This document shows positions 1-5,445 of a DNA stretch of 5,691 nucleotides, piece by piece. Source of the DNA: an archaeon. Lineage in GTDB: Archaea > Nanobdellota > Nanobdellia > SCGC-AAA011-G17 > GW2011-AR18. The stretch spans positions 1 through 5,691 of the forward strand of contig JAHFKM010000054.1 of NCBI GenBank assembly GCA_023245385.1, given 5' to 3'. A program made the translations under genes and the position numbers. The first letter of the stretch is position 1, and each line of letters starts with the position of its first letter. The notes under the pieces are model-generated. The model was not told the DNA's origin. It saw only the letters and a program-made list of their open reading frames with translations, and searched no databases.

Positions 1-1544
1 TCGAAGAGGAAACGTAAGTGTTCTTTGCTGAGATCTGCCCAGTGGTAAGTGTAGCGTGGGTGGAGGGGGATGGTGTAAGTGGAGGAAAGAGTGAGTGCTT
101 CTTTTAGTGGAACTGTTGCTTTGCTTGGATTTTTGAGTAAAGATTCGTAAGGGGTGATATGTTCGCCGAGTGCTTTTTCTAATTCGAGTGCCCACCATTC
201 GTTGCAGTAACCTACTGGTACGAGGACGTGTCCTCTGTTGAGGAAGTCTCCATAGCTAATTAAAATGTCTCCGGCGAAAATAATTTCTGTGACGTCTTTG
301 GTGATTTTTTTTGCTGTTTCAACATCTTCGACGAGAATAACGCTTCCGTCTTTGAGTTTGACAATTGGTCCTTCGAGTGCGTCGCAGCTGCTGATGGTTG
401 TTGCTTTTCCTGGGCGTTCACTTTTGAGTTGTGTTCCGATTGCGATGTAGCTTTCGAGAATGATCATTGTTGCTGGGTGGAGGGCGTCTGAGGAGAAGCC
501 TGAGGTGCGTGCTCTTCCATATCTTAAGCGGAATGCTCCTGTTCGTAAGGGGTGGCCGAGGATGGGTCTTCCGCCGACGATGTCTTTGATATAGGTGTAG
601 TCTGGTATGATTTTTAGTGTTGAGTCTTTTTTTATTGCGCCTTTGGATTTGATTTCTTTTTGTAGTTTAACAAATTCTTCTAAAAAAATCCAGTGTTCCA
701 TACCTATTTCTTTGTTCCATTTGGAAAATTTTCCCCAGAATTTTGCAAATTTTTGTGAGAGTCCTTCTGCTGTTACGAGACAAAAACCGTTGCGGAGAAA
801 GTTTGTGCTGACGCGGGGGAGGTCTTTGTAGTTTGGTACTTCGAGTTTTTCGCTTGGGTCTCCGTCGATTTGTATTGGGAGGTGGCTTGTGAGGAATTCT
901 GCTTCTTTTTCAGAGGGGAAGTATTGTAAATTTGTGATGCGTTCGTGGTAGTATTCCATTTCTGAGTAGGTTCTTTTGATTTCGTCTTCTGTGGGATCGT
1001 AGGGTGCGTATCCCATGTTGACGCGGATATAGTCACAAACTGCGACGAAGATGCAGGTTGCTGTTGTTCCTGCGCTTCTGATTGGTCCTCCGAAGTAGAG
1101 GCAGAAGTATTCTCCGGTGTCTTTTCTTTTTTTTATTTCTAGGCGGATGAATCCTTCGAGAGGAGAAGAGACAACACCATTGGTAATATAGGCAAGTCCG
1201 ACGCGCATGCCTACTTCCATTGCTTCATGTTTGTTTTTGAAAGTGCAGAATTTTTCTTGTGCGACTTCGAGTGCGATAAAGAAAGAGATTTTCCAGTCTT
1301 GTGAACCATAGTGTGCTTCGTATTCGTTAATTTTTTTGCTTAGGCCTGAGTTTTTGAGTTGTGGTGCGGCAACTGAGACAAGTCCTTCAACGCGTTCTGC
1401 CATGTTTTTGGCGAGGGGGATGCTGACAGTAGTGGTGGGGTCGAATCCTTTTTTTCGTGCGTTTTCTGCGACTTCAGAGCAGAGTTTTACTCCCGTATCT
1501 AAAGAATGAAAGTAAGTTTCCATTTTTTCGCTGGTTTCTGACAT
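1..1544 (-). CDS. polC: DNA polymerase D large subunit DP2, N-terminal part (gene runs off the left edge)
   Basis: Catalytic subunit of the archaeal replicative polymerase PolD, which works at the fork with DP1. The frame is open from the ATG at 1544 to the window edge, giving 514 residues; family members are usually about 1100-1300 aa, so roughly the first 40-45% is seen. DP2 signatures visible by eye: KGFDP and IPLAKNMAERVEGLV near residues 30-55, GGPIRSAG at 152-159, QIDGDP at 225-230, RNGFCLVTAEG around 245-258, GGRPILGHPLR followed by FRLRYGRARTSGF around 315-345, and GDFLNRG near 432-438. No intein interrupts the visible part. The catalytic aspartates of the family lie in the missing C-terminal half. 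The start codon shares one base with the DP1 stop (TAATG), and GGAG lies 9 nt upstream. Identification is very secure; full length and active site cannot be checked here. Confidence 0.96.
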   Translation of the reverse strand, partial: MSETSEKMETYFHSLDTGVKLCSEVAENARKKGFDPTTTVSIPLAKNMAERVEGLVSVAAPQLKNSGLSKKINEYEAHYGSQDWKISFFIALEVAQEKFCTFKNKHEAMEVGMRVGLAYITNGVVSSPLEGFIRLEIKKRKDTGEYFCLYFGGPIRSAGTTATCIFVAVCDYIRVNMGYAPYDPTEDEIKRTYSEMEYYHERITNLQYFPSEKEAEFLTSHLPIQIDGDPSEKLEVPNYKDLPRVSTNFLRNGFCLVTAEGLSQKFAKFWGKFSKWNKEIGMEHWIFLEEFVKLQKEIKSKGAIKKDSTLKIIPDYTYIKDIVGGRPILGHPLRTGAFRLRYGRARTSGFSSDALHPATMIILESYIAIGTQLKSERPGKATTISSCDALEGPIVKLKDGSVILVEDVETAKKITKDVTEIIFAGDILISYGDFLNRGHVLVPVGYCNEWWALELEKALGEHITPYESLLKNPSKATVPLKEALTLSSTYTIPLHPRYTYHWADLSKEHLRFLF

Positions 1545-3169
1545 TATTGTTCGCTCCGGAAGTTCATGATTTTGACTTCTCGGGTTTTGAGGTTGATGAG
1601 GGGAATTTTTGCTGGGTTGGGAACGATTCCTCTGCGTGCTTGGTCTTCTGATTGGGTGACCCAGCAGGAGCTGTTGATGATGGTTACGTTTCTGTAGTTT
1701 CCTGCGACGATGCGGTGGATGTGTCCAGTGATGAGGATGTCTGGAATTTTGTCGATGACGAGTGGATCTTGGTTTGGGTCTGGGATGTAGAGGTTTGATC
1801 CGTGTGTTGGCGCGAGGTGTCTTCGTTGTAAGAAGAATTTTAAAATGAGGTCGCATCTGTCTTGTCCTCCTTTTTGTCTTATGCTTTGAACATTGTCTGC
1901 GTAGTAAATTAAACTGTATCCGTGATAAAGTAAAACGTCGAATCCTGGGAAGTCTTCTGAGGAGTGGATGTTGACCATTGCTGGGTTGCTGACGATGGTC
2001 ATGTTTGGGATTTCGTAGAAGCCTTTGCTGATTTTTTGGTCAAAGGGGGGTTGTGGTTCTGCTATGCGCATTGCGTCGTGATTGCCTCCGCAGATGATAA
2101 TATTGATGTGTTGTGGAATCATTTTGAAGTATTTCGTTGCGAGTTCGTATTGTTCGTAAATATCTTTGAGACGGAGGTCTTCGTCTTGTCCTGGGTAGAT
2201 TCCTATTCCTTCGACGATGTCTCCGACAGCGAAGAGATATTTTACTTTTTTGGCGATTTCTCGTTGTTGTTCTGTGCCGTATTCTCCTTTGAGCCATTGG
2301 ACGAATTTGAGGAAGTCTTCTTCTAAGAATCTGTTGAGGCCGAAGTGGATATCACTGACGAAGATTGCGTAGCATTCGTCTGGTGATTTTTTGAGTTCAT
2401 GATTGAGGGGAATGTCTGGGTGATAAAGATTGTTTGTGAAGAGGATATTATTTCCTGTAACTCCGCTGATCCCGATGATTTCGTCGAGAACAAGGTCTTG
2501 TGCGAGTTCGAAGAGTTCTGTTTTTGTTTTTGAGAGAGAAACTTTTATGCTTCCTGTTGGATCCTCGACGGTAAGTAAGATATTTCCATTTTTGGTGATG
2601 GCTTTGTCTGAGATGATACAGATGATGCTGACTTGTTCGCGTTCTGTTTTTTTGCTGACGCGGTTGATGGAGATGCTGTTTTGAAGTTCTGGTCTTGCGA
2701 GAAGGATTTTTTTTATTGCTTCGTATCTGCTTTTGAAGTGGTTAACAAAGTCTTGAACAGTTCTTTCCGTTGGTTCTTCTGTGTAGGATTTAATGATTTT
2801 AACGGTGCTGTTGTTTTGGGTTTGTATTGGGTGTTGAGGAAGTATTTGTTCTTGAAGGAGTTGTGGTGTTTGGAGGGGTGGTGTGTTCATGAGTGTGAGG
2901 AATTGAGTGTAACTTGTGTTTGTTTTTCCTTTTTCGTAGCCTGTTCTGGAGGAATCAAATTCTGGCCAGTTAATATCAAAATGTTCATCTGTGTTTGTAA
3001 CGATGTGGAAAAGGTCTTTGTTGAGGATGAGTGGTGAGTTTCTGAATCTTTTTTTTGCGCTTTCGAGAAAGTGTTTTATGTCGAAGTCTTCGGGTAAATT
3101 ATCTATAAAGTCTGGTGCTACGAGGATTTGTTTTTCAAGGAGGTGGCTGAGGATTTCTTGTTTGTTCAT
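1544..3169 (-). CDS. polB: DNA polymerase D small subunit DP1 (Mre11-like 3'-5' exonuclease)
   Basis: Proofreading and accessory subunit of PolD, complete at 541 aa. Order of parts: a small helical N-terminal region (about 1-65), a polar low-complexity linker rich in Q, T, P and N (about 75-125), an OB-fold region (about 165-255, with LLTVEDPTGSIKVSL), then a calcineurin-like phosphoesterase domain (about 266-541). All metal-binding motifs of an active nuclease are present: SDIH (D273, H275), GDIVEG (D317), GGNHD (N363, H364, D365), YHG (H416) and TGHIH (H483, H485). The stretches GIGIYPGQ after motif II and IVPNPAKIPLINL near the C-terminus are typical of DP1 rather than of Mre11. The ATG overlaps the cdc6 stop by 4 nt (ATGA) and no Shine-Dalgarno sequence is seen, so translation is probably coupled to cdc6. 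The stop overlaps the DP2 start by 1 nt. Confidence 0.97.
   Translation of the reverse strand: MNKQEILSHLLEKQILVAPDFIDNLPEDFDIKHFLESAKKRFRNSPLILNKDLFHIVTNTDEHFDINWPEFDSSRTGYEKGKTNTSYTQFLTLMNTPPLQTPQLLQEQILPQHPIQTQNNSTVKIIKSYTEEPTERTVQDFVNHFKSRYEAIKKILLARPELQNSISINRVSKKTEREQVSIICIISDKAITKNGNILLTVEDPTGSIKVSLSKTKTELFELAQDLVLDEIIGISGVTGNNILFTNNLYHPDIPLNHELKKSPDECYAIFVSDIHFGLNRFLEEDFLKFVQWLKGEYGTEQQREIAKKVKYLFAVGDIVEGIGIYPGQDEDLRLKDIYEQYELATKYFKMIPQHINIIICGGNHDAMRIAEPQPPFDQKISKGFYEIPNMTIVSNPAMVNIHSSEDFPGFDVLLYHGYSLIYYADNVQSIRQKGGQDRCDLILKFFLQRRHLAPTHGSNLYIPDPNQDPLVIDKIPDILITGHIHRIVAGNYRNVTIINSSCWVTQSEDQARRGIVPNPAKIPLINLKTREVKIMNFRSEQ
1554..1557 (-). promoter_or_regulatory. Ribosome binding site of polC (GGAG)
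   Basis: GGAG on the minus strand, inside the last codons of DP1, lies 9 nt before the DP2 ATG. It supports the start at 1544 and could allow independent initiation on DP2 in addition to coupling through the TAATG overlap. Confidence 0.5.
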
Positions 3170-4380
3170 AGTGTGAGGCTTTCTTGGAGGGTTTTTTTAA
3201 TGTTGGGGATGGTTGAGGGGGGGATGGCGATTTTTATTTCTCGTGTTCTTCCGTATCTTCCTTTGGAGATGACTTTTGCGTTGATGATGCCGAGCATGTC
3301 TAGTTCTGCGATGATGTCTGATATTCTTCGTTGGGTGAGTGGTTTGAGTCTGATGGAGGGGCAGAGTTCTTTGTATACTTCGTAGGCTTCTCCTGTGAGA
3401 ATTTGTCCTTTTGTGGTTTCTGAGATGGTGAAGATTGCGAGGAGGGTGAGTTGTGAGTGTTTTGGTTGGGTGTGAATGACTTCGAGAACTTTGTCTCTTT
3501 CTATTTTTTCTTCTGCTTCGTCAATGTCTTCTATGGTGATGTGTTTTTTGTTTTTTCGTTCTGCGAGTTCTCCTGCTACTCTTAAAAGTTCTAGTGCGCG
3601 TCGTGCGTCTCCGTGTTCTCTGGCGGCGTAGGCTGAGCATTTTTCTACGACACCGTCTTGGACAACTCCTTGTCTGAATCCTTCTTTGGAGCGTTGTTTG
3701 AGGATGTCGAGGATTTGTACTGCGTTGTAGGGTGGAAAGAGAAGTTCTTCTTCGCTGAGTGAGCTTTTAACTCTTGGGTCGACGCTGTCCATGAAGAGAA
3801 GGTCGTTTGAAATTCCTATGATGGAGAGTTCTGCATTTTTGAGTTCTGAGTTGATTCTTGTGAGGTTGTAGAGAATTTCGTCTCCTGATTTTTTGACGAG
3901 TTGGTCTATTTCGTCGAGGATGACGATGATGAGTTTTTTGTGTTCGTCTATTTTTTTAAGAAATATTTTGTAGACTTCGTCTGTCGGGAGTCCTGTTGCT
4001 GGGATGTTTGTGCCGAATTCTTTTGCGAGTTGTGCGATGATTCTGTATTCTGTGTCTGCTACTCTTTTCATTTTGCAGTTGACGTAGATGAATTGGATAG
4101 GGATGTTTTTTTCTTTTGCGATGGTTTTAAGTTGTTGGGTGACGTGGGTGGTGATAAGTGTTTTTCCTGTTCCTGTTTTGCCGTAGATGAAGAGGTTGGA
4201 GGGTTTTTCTGTTCTGATGATGGGTGCGAGAATTCCTGCGAGGGTTTTGATTTGTTCGTCTCTGTGGGGGATTGTTTCTGGAGTGTAGTTTCCTTGGAAG
4301 ATTTTTTTGTTTGTGAAGAGGGGTTCTTGGGTAAGGTAGTTTTCGAAGAATGTTTTTAGGTCAGTCATTTTTTTGTTCAT
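3166..4380 (-). CDS. cdc6: Orc1/Cdc6 replication initiator (AAA+ ATPase with winged helix)
   Basis: Binds origin recognition boxes as an ATP-dependent switch and recruits the MCM helicase. It has 404 aa, a normal family length. AAA+ motifs: Walker A GKTGTGKT (67-74, K73), Walker B IVILDEID (D156, E157), sensor 1 IGISND (N192), a likely arginine finger in DPRVKSSL (R203), EELLFPPYNA at 211-220, and sensor 2 HGDARRA (R260/R261). The C-terminal winged helix (about 300-404) has the wing KGRYGRTREIKI (373-384), the basic hairpin expected to enter the DNA minor groove, so this looks like a true ORB-binding Orc1 paralogue rather than a degenerate one. The ATG at 4380 is used here; M5 (4368) is an alternative start. 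No clear SD is present, only a purine stretch. It heads the operon with both PolD subunits and lies directly beside ORB-like sites, the classic cdc6-oriC arrangement. Confidence 0.97.
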   Translation of the reverse strand: MNKKMTDLKTFFENYLTQEPLFTNKKIFQGNYTPETIPHRDEQIKTLAGILAPIIRTEKPSNLFIYGKTGTGKTLITTHVTQQLKTIAKEKNIPIQFIYVNCKMKRVADTEYRIIAQLAKEFGTNIPATGLPTDEVYKIFLKKIDEHKKLIIVILDEIDQLVKKSGDEILYNLTRINSELKNAELSIIGISNDLLFMDSVDPRVKSSLSEEELLFPPYNAVQILDILKQRSKEGFRQGVVQDGVVEKCSAYAAREHGDARRALELLRVAGELAERKNKKHITIEDIDEAEEKIERDKVLEVIHTQPKHSQLTLLAIFTISETTKGQILTGEAYEVYKELCPSIRLKPLTQRRISDIIAELDMLGIINAKVISKGRYGRTREIKIAIPPSTIPNIKKTLQESLTL

Positions 4381-4400
4381 CTCTTTTTTTTGTGGGAAAG

Positions 4401-4428
4401 CCCCTACACCTCACTTTCCTGTGGAGCT
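4401..4428 (-). promoter_or_regulatory. Origin recognition box 1 (ORB, cdc6-proximal)
   Basis: Read on the minus strand it contains TCCACAGGAAAG, then GGTG and GGGG. It aligns without gaps to the box at 4757-4784, with 19 of 28 bases identical: TCCAYAGGAAA, four free bases, GGTG, two free bases, GGGG. The pattern TCCA..GGAAA followed by a G-run is that of archaeal ORBs bound by Orc1/Cdc6. It ends 20 bp before the cdc6 start codon. A second GGAAAG core on the other strand at 4395-4400 forms a 6-bp inverted repeat with its own GGAAAG (4414-4419). Confidence 0.82.
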
Positions 4429-4431
4429 ATT

Positions 4432-4439
4432 ATTTTAAT
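4432..4439 (-). promoter_or_regulatory. Possible TATA box of the cdc6-polB-polC operon
   Basis: On the minus strand TTAAAATA is centred near 4435. The usual archaeal spacing of about 25 bp puts the transcription start near 4410, inside ORB1. A weaker alternative is the TTATATTT sequence at about 4492-4499. The choice between them is inference. Confidence 0.4.
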
Positions 4440-4508
4440 TTTTGTGTTTTAGAAAGGGGGGATTGTAAATTAAGGGAGAGAAATGATGAGAAATATAAGT
4501 TCTGAAAA

Positions 4509-4604
4509 AAGAGTTTTAGATTATTTATATTATTTTATAACTATAATATAATATATAATATAATAGAGAAAAATTTATAATATAAAAATAAAAATAAAAC
4601 TCTT
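4509..4604. repeat. 10-bp inverted repeat bracketing the AT core
   Basis: AAGAGTTTTA at 4509-4518 has a perfect inverted copy, TAAAACTCTT, at 4595-4604. The arms are 76 bp apart and enclose the most AT-rich part of the origin. This could be a second protein-binding pair, a foldback arm in single-stranded DNA, or chance in AT-rich sequence; the GAG/CTC cores make pure A/T coincidence less likely. Confidence 0.6.
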
Positions 4605-4689
4605 AAAAAAAGAAAAGAAGAAAGAAAAAACAGTTTTAAAGATGTTTTAAATTATTATTTGAATTTATAAATTTTTAATTAAATTTATA
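4572..4689 (+). repeat. Short direct repeats in the AT core (AATTTATA and GTTTTAAA)
   Basis: AATTTATA occurs at 4572-4579, 4662-4669 and 4682-4689; the last two start 20 bp apart, about two helical turns. GTTTTAAA occurs at 4633-4640 and 4644-4651, 11 bp apart. Such iteration could serve initiator or helicase binding, but short A/T words recur by chance in this composition. Confidence 0.4.
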
Positions 4690-4756
4690 GGGTTTCTTAC
4701 AACAAACACCTTCAAATCTTAAAAGAACAGGAAAAAAGTACATAAAAAGGTTCCAT

Positions 4757-4784
4757 ACTTCCATAGGAAACCTTGGTGGGGGGG
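4757..4784 (+). promoter_or_regulatory. Origin recognition box 2 (ORB, distal, inverted)
   Basis: It contains TTCCATAGGAAACC, then GGTG running into seven consecutive Gs (4778-4784). It matches ORB1 without gaps at 19 of 28 positions but lies on the opposite strand across the AT-rich core. AAGGTT at 4747-4752 is an inverted copy of AACCTT at 4769-4774, adding a local dyad. Confidence 0.82.
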
Positions 4785-4801
4785 TCTACAGGAAACAAAG
4801 G
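4785..4801 (+). promoter_or_regulatory. Mini-ORB 3, in tandem with ORB2
   Basis: TCTACAGGAAACAAAGG follows the G-run of ORB2 directly and in the same orientation. It differs from TCCACAGGAAAC by one base but lacks the long G-run, as in the mini-ORBs described at other archaeal origins. The core begins about 26 bp after that of ORB2. A weaker half site, ACAGGAAA, occurs at 4727-4734. Confidence 0.6.
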
Positions 4802-4824
4802 TAAGAAAAGAGAAAGGATTTTAT

Positions 4825-4848
4825 AGTATAAAAAGAAAAAATTTATTA
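4825..4848 (+). promoter_or_regulatory. Promoter region of the 63-aa membrane protein gene
   Basis: Two TATA-like words are present: AGTATAAAAA at 4825-4834 and AATTTATTA at 4840-4848. The second lies about 26 bp before the ATG at 4871, which would give a leaderless or nearly leaderless transcript; the first would give a leader of about 15 nt. No GGAGG-type SD precedes the ATG, only purine-rich AAAGAAAGAG. Confidence 0.45.
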
Positions 4849-4870
4849 AGTTATTAATTAAAAGAAAGAG

Positions 4871-5062
4871 ATGGACTTTAATCCTCAAAACTATCTTTCT
4901 TTTACTCCTTTGGTTATTTTTATTATTTCTGCGGTTTCTTTAATTTTAGTATTTTATGCGTATAAACTTTTTAAGGAACGTTTAAAGACTGTTATTTTAA
5001 TAACCCTTTTCTTTGTAGGCTTATTTTTTTTATTAAAATTTTTTCTTCCTTCAATTATATGA
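4871..5062 (+). CDS. Small two-helix membrane protein of unknown function
   Basis: A 63-aa protein not recognised as any family. Two hydrophobic segments are plain: about residues 12-33 (from TPLVIFII to YAYKLF) and about 40-62 (from TVILITLFF to the C-terminus). They are joined by a short basic loop, KLFKERLK. By the positive-inside rule the loop would face the cytoplasm and both ends the outside. There is no signal peptide cleavage site and no conserved catalytic residue. It is the first gene to the right of the putative origin, reads away from it, has its own TATA-like sequence and ends 65 bp before the PRC-barrel gene, which has a separate promoter. Codons end mainly in T or A, as in the other right-hand genes, which supports real coding. 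It could be a holin-like, secretion-accessory or lineage-specific protein; the sequence does not say which. Confidence 0.7.
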   Translation: MDFNPQNYLSFTPLVIFIISAVSLILVFYAYKLFKERLKTVILITLFFVGLFFLLKFFLPSII

Positions 5063-5073
5063 GGGCGAGTCTA

Positions 5074-5086
5074 GAAATGTTTATAA
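5074..5086 (+). promoter_or_regulatory. Archaeal BRE/TATA promoter of the PRC-barrel gene
   Basis: GAAATGTTTATAA is a good archaeal promoter, with a BRE-like GAAA (5074-5077) followed by TTTATAA (5080-5086). The start of transcription is expected near 5108, giving a leader of about 20 nt that contains the SD before the ATG at 5128. Confidence 0.65.
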
Positions 5087-5112
5087 GGAAGTTGTAGTAA
5101 GTAAAGAAGCTG

Positions 5113-5117
5113 AGGAG
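5113..5117 (+). promoter_or_regulatory. Ribosome binding site of the PRC-barrel gene (AGGAG)
   Basis: AGGAG lies 10 nt before the ATG at 5128 and matches the archaeal anti-SD. It is the clearest SD on the right-hand side of the window and fixes the start codon. Confidence 0.6.
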
Positions 5118-5127
5118 TGTTGATCTT

Positions 5128-5388
5128 ATGGATGATGAGAAAAGAAGCGCAAGACATTTAATGGGTAAAAGGGTAGTAACAAAAACTGGAAAGATTTTTG
5201 GAGATGTTTCTAATGTTGTGTTTGAGATAAAAACTGGAGAGTTATTACAATTAGTTTTAAAAAATACAACAGGGTATTGTGAAGGTCTTGATTTGGAAAA
5301 GACAAAGAATAATGAATCATTAATTCCCTTTGGCGCTGTTGTTGCTTTAGGTGATTTTGTTGTTGTTGCTGAAGAAGATATTATTTAA
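5128..5388 (+). CDS. Single-domain PRC-barrel protein
   Basis: An 86-aa protein made almost entirely of one PRC-barrel, a small beta-barrel related to the RimM C-terminal domain that usually mediates protein binding. Visible pattern: HLMGKRVVTKTGKIFGDVSNVVFE (residues 10-33), where a Gly-Lys turn is followed by G-x-V-x-x-V, then TGELLQLVL (36-44), and a final strand pair IPFGAVVALGDFVVV (66-80). The acidic tail EED follows. The insert KNTTGYCEGLDLEKTKNNES between the halves is polar and includes a lone cysteine (C51). No membrane segment or enzyme motif is seen. Short archaeal PRC-barrel proteins of this size include the CdpB cell-division factors that act with SepF and FtsZ; membership in that group is inference only. 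It has its own promoter, SD and a T-rich terminator, so it is probably monocistronic. Confidence 0.88.
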   Translation: MDDEKRSARHLMGKRVVTKTGKIFGDVSNVVFEIKTGELLQLVLKNTTGYCEGLDLEKTKNNESLIPFGAVVALGDFVVVAEEDII

Positions 5389-5400
5389 TTTTTATTTTTT
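5389..5400 (+). terminator. T-rich terminator after the PRC-barrel gene
   Basis: Right after the TAA stop the sequence is TTTTTATTTTTT, 11 of 12 bases T, without a stem-loop. Archaeal RNA polymerase terminates at such oligo-T tracts without a hairpin. Confidence 0.6.
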
Positions 5401-5415
5401 ATAGGAGACTAAACC

Positions 5416-5424
5416 TTTTTAAAT
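5416..5424 (+). promoter_or_regulatory. TATA-like box of lonB, suggesting a leaderless mRNA
   Basis: TTTTTAAAT is centred about 26 bp before the ATG at 5446, so transcription would begin at or next to the start codon. AAGGA touches the ATG with no room to work as an SD, consistent with a leaderless message. Confidence 0.5.
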
Positions 5425-5445
5425 TCTCTGATACTCTTAGAAGGA

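Larger units (their letters stand above)
4505..4690. other. AT-rich probable DNA unwinding element
   Basis: Almost entirely A and T. In 4519-4594 only four bases are G or C (4519, 4541, 4566, 4568). It includes alternating TA runs around 4541-4563 and a 26-nt purine-only tract (4605-4630). Lying between two inverted ORBs, it is the obvious place for initial melting. This rests on composition and position; no melting energy was computed. Confidence 0.7.
4381..4870. other. oriC: Putative chromosomal replication origin (oriC)
   Basis: This 490-bp stretch contains no convincing gene and separates the leftward cdc6-polD operon from the rightward genes. It combines the hallmarks of archaeal origins: it adjoins an orc1/cdc6 gene, has ORB-like elements at both ends in opposite orientation (4401-4428 minus, 4757-4784 plus, with a shorter copy at 4785-4801), and an A/T-rich core (about 4505-4690) that could unwind. 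The TCCA ends of both main ORBs face the core and their G-runs point outward. The layout matches the Orc1-ORB origins known from Pyrococcus and Sulfolobus. That this is the origin is inferred from sequence anatomy; the lack of a GC-skew switch here (see findings) argues for caution. Confidence 0.82.

Noticed and set aside
773..1036. An 87-codon minus-strand frame inside polC.
   Set aside because: It is in a different frame from DP2, is rich in T, S and K, and DP2 motifs run without interruption through the same bases.
3901..4359. A 152-codon open frame on the plus strand opposite cdc6, and similar long antisense frames opposite DP1.
   Set aside because: The proteins are low in complexity (runs of F, V, D, C) and mirror the sense genes. 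C-ending codons in the sense strand leave few stops on the opposite strand, which explains the open frames.
4395..4419. GGAAAG/CTTTCC inverted repeat as a transcription terminator or riboswitch stem.
   Set aside because: The stem is only 6 bp with a 13-nt loop and no T-run suited to either strand's genes; the arms are explained as ORB cores.
4452..4463. AGAAAGGGGGGA as a further ORB.
   Set aside because: It has a G-run next to GAAA but lacks TCCA and the spacing shared by the two full boxes; at best a degenerate remnant.
4483..4551. A 22-codon open frame beginning ATGATG after GGGAGAG, inside the origin region.
   Set aside because: The purine run is only 2 nt from the ATG, no good TATA is placed for it, the peptide has no recognisable feature, and it runs into the AT-only core where short frames arise by chance.
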